Source of the DNA: Fibrobacterota bacterium
GTDB taxonomy: Bacteria; Fibrobacterota; Fibrobacteria; UBA5070
Assembly (NCBI GenBank): GCA_029557215.1
Contig: JAKPQQ010000315.1
Location: 1-49,141, forward strand
Length of the DNA stretch: 49,141 nt
Direction of reading: 5' to 3'
Made by a program: the position numbers and the translations under genes. Shown here in pieces: positions 49,073 through 49,141 of the stretch. Every line of letters begins with the position of its first letter. The stretch's first letter is position 1. The notes under the pieces are model-generated. The model was not told the DNA's origin. It searched no databases and saw only the letters and a program-made list of their open reading frames with translations.

Positions 49073-49141
49073 ATGAACACCTTGACAGACAAGCAAAAAG
49101 AAGCCTTCTCTATTGCAAAAGCAACTGTGCTGTCAGTGAAG
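49073..49141 (+). CDS. start of an AT-rich gene (cut by window edge)
   Basis: Only 23 codons are visible: MNTLTDKQKEAFSIAKATVL, then SVK. No family can be assigned. The codons use A and T freely (AAA, CAA, TCT, ATT, GCA), unlike the GC-rich third positions of every other gene here, which suggests recent transfer. The ATG is supported by the promoter and by absence of any upstream in-frame start; there is no Shine-Dalgarno. Confidence 0.5.
   Translation, partial: MNTLTDKQKEAFSIAKATVLSVK

Overview
The window looks like a chromosomal segment of a GC-rich member of the Fibrobacterota or a close relative. The best marker is a lipoprotein-sized exported protein (24425-25510) ending in a domain that resembles the Fibrobacter succinogenes major paralogous (FISUMP) domain. 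Exported proteins at the left end carry C-terminal tails like type IX secretion sorting domains, and there is a Gram-negative envelope gene set (lnt, LpxH-like, lipoprotein, surface-repeat proteins). The assignment is inference from protein features, not from rRNA, which is absent. Coding density is very high, many genes overlap by 1-4 bases, and GTG/TTG starts are frequent. I saw no tRNA, rRNA, CRISPR array, insertion sequence or phage gene.

Layout. 1-3575 (minus): exported CotH-like, arylsulfotransferase-like and carboxypeptidase-regulatory-domain proteins, cut by the left edge. 3961-8327: tcdA, an M16 protease, then an OxyR-like regulator beside a YqhD-type alcohol dehydrogenase. 8516-12375 (minus): pgk, a TPR protein, radC. 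12433-15525 (plus): rlmH, then a translationally coupled GH3-family ligase and alpha/beta hydrolase. 15688-19310: Rrf2 regulator, qmcA-nfeD, bacteriohemerythrin, receiver-kinase hybrid. 19337-25795: rlmB, the STAS-manA-Nudix operon, rsmI-lnt, the CsgG-like/FISUMP protein and a 52-residue membrane protein. 25836-32044: pdxB, then the tightly packed purN-STAS-gcvT-ftsK operon.

32150-36777 (minus) is the most distinctive block: a surface-repeat protein, an ECF sigma factor, a membrane-anchored probable anti-sigma factor with a DUF4384-like domain, and a secreted caspase-like protein with an EF-hand loop and the same surface-repeat module as the first gene. The four genes overlap or nearly touch and probably form one regulated unit. 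36960-42029 (minus): lipoprotein with parvulin-like and TPR regions, DUF4321-like protein, gatA and an NlpC/P60 hydrolase. 42128-47704 (minus): guaB, LpxH-like phosphoesterase, metallo-beta-lactamase-fold hydrolase, FlhB C-terminal homologue, SpoIIE-type phosphatase, STAS protein. 47876-49141 (plus): a small protein coupled to an HDOD protein, then the AT-rich start of a further gene.

Non-coding features of note are two perfect palindromes with identical GTAGGGG/CCCCTAC ends but different cores (8481-8512 and 32085-32112), and a recurrent arrangement in which a -10-like hexamer lies only 6-10 bases from the start codon, suggesting leaderless transcripts. In two divergent pairs the same few bases can serve as -10 element in both directions.
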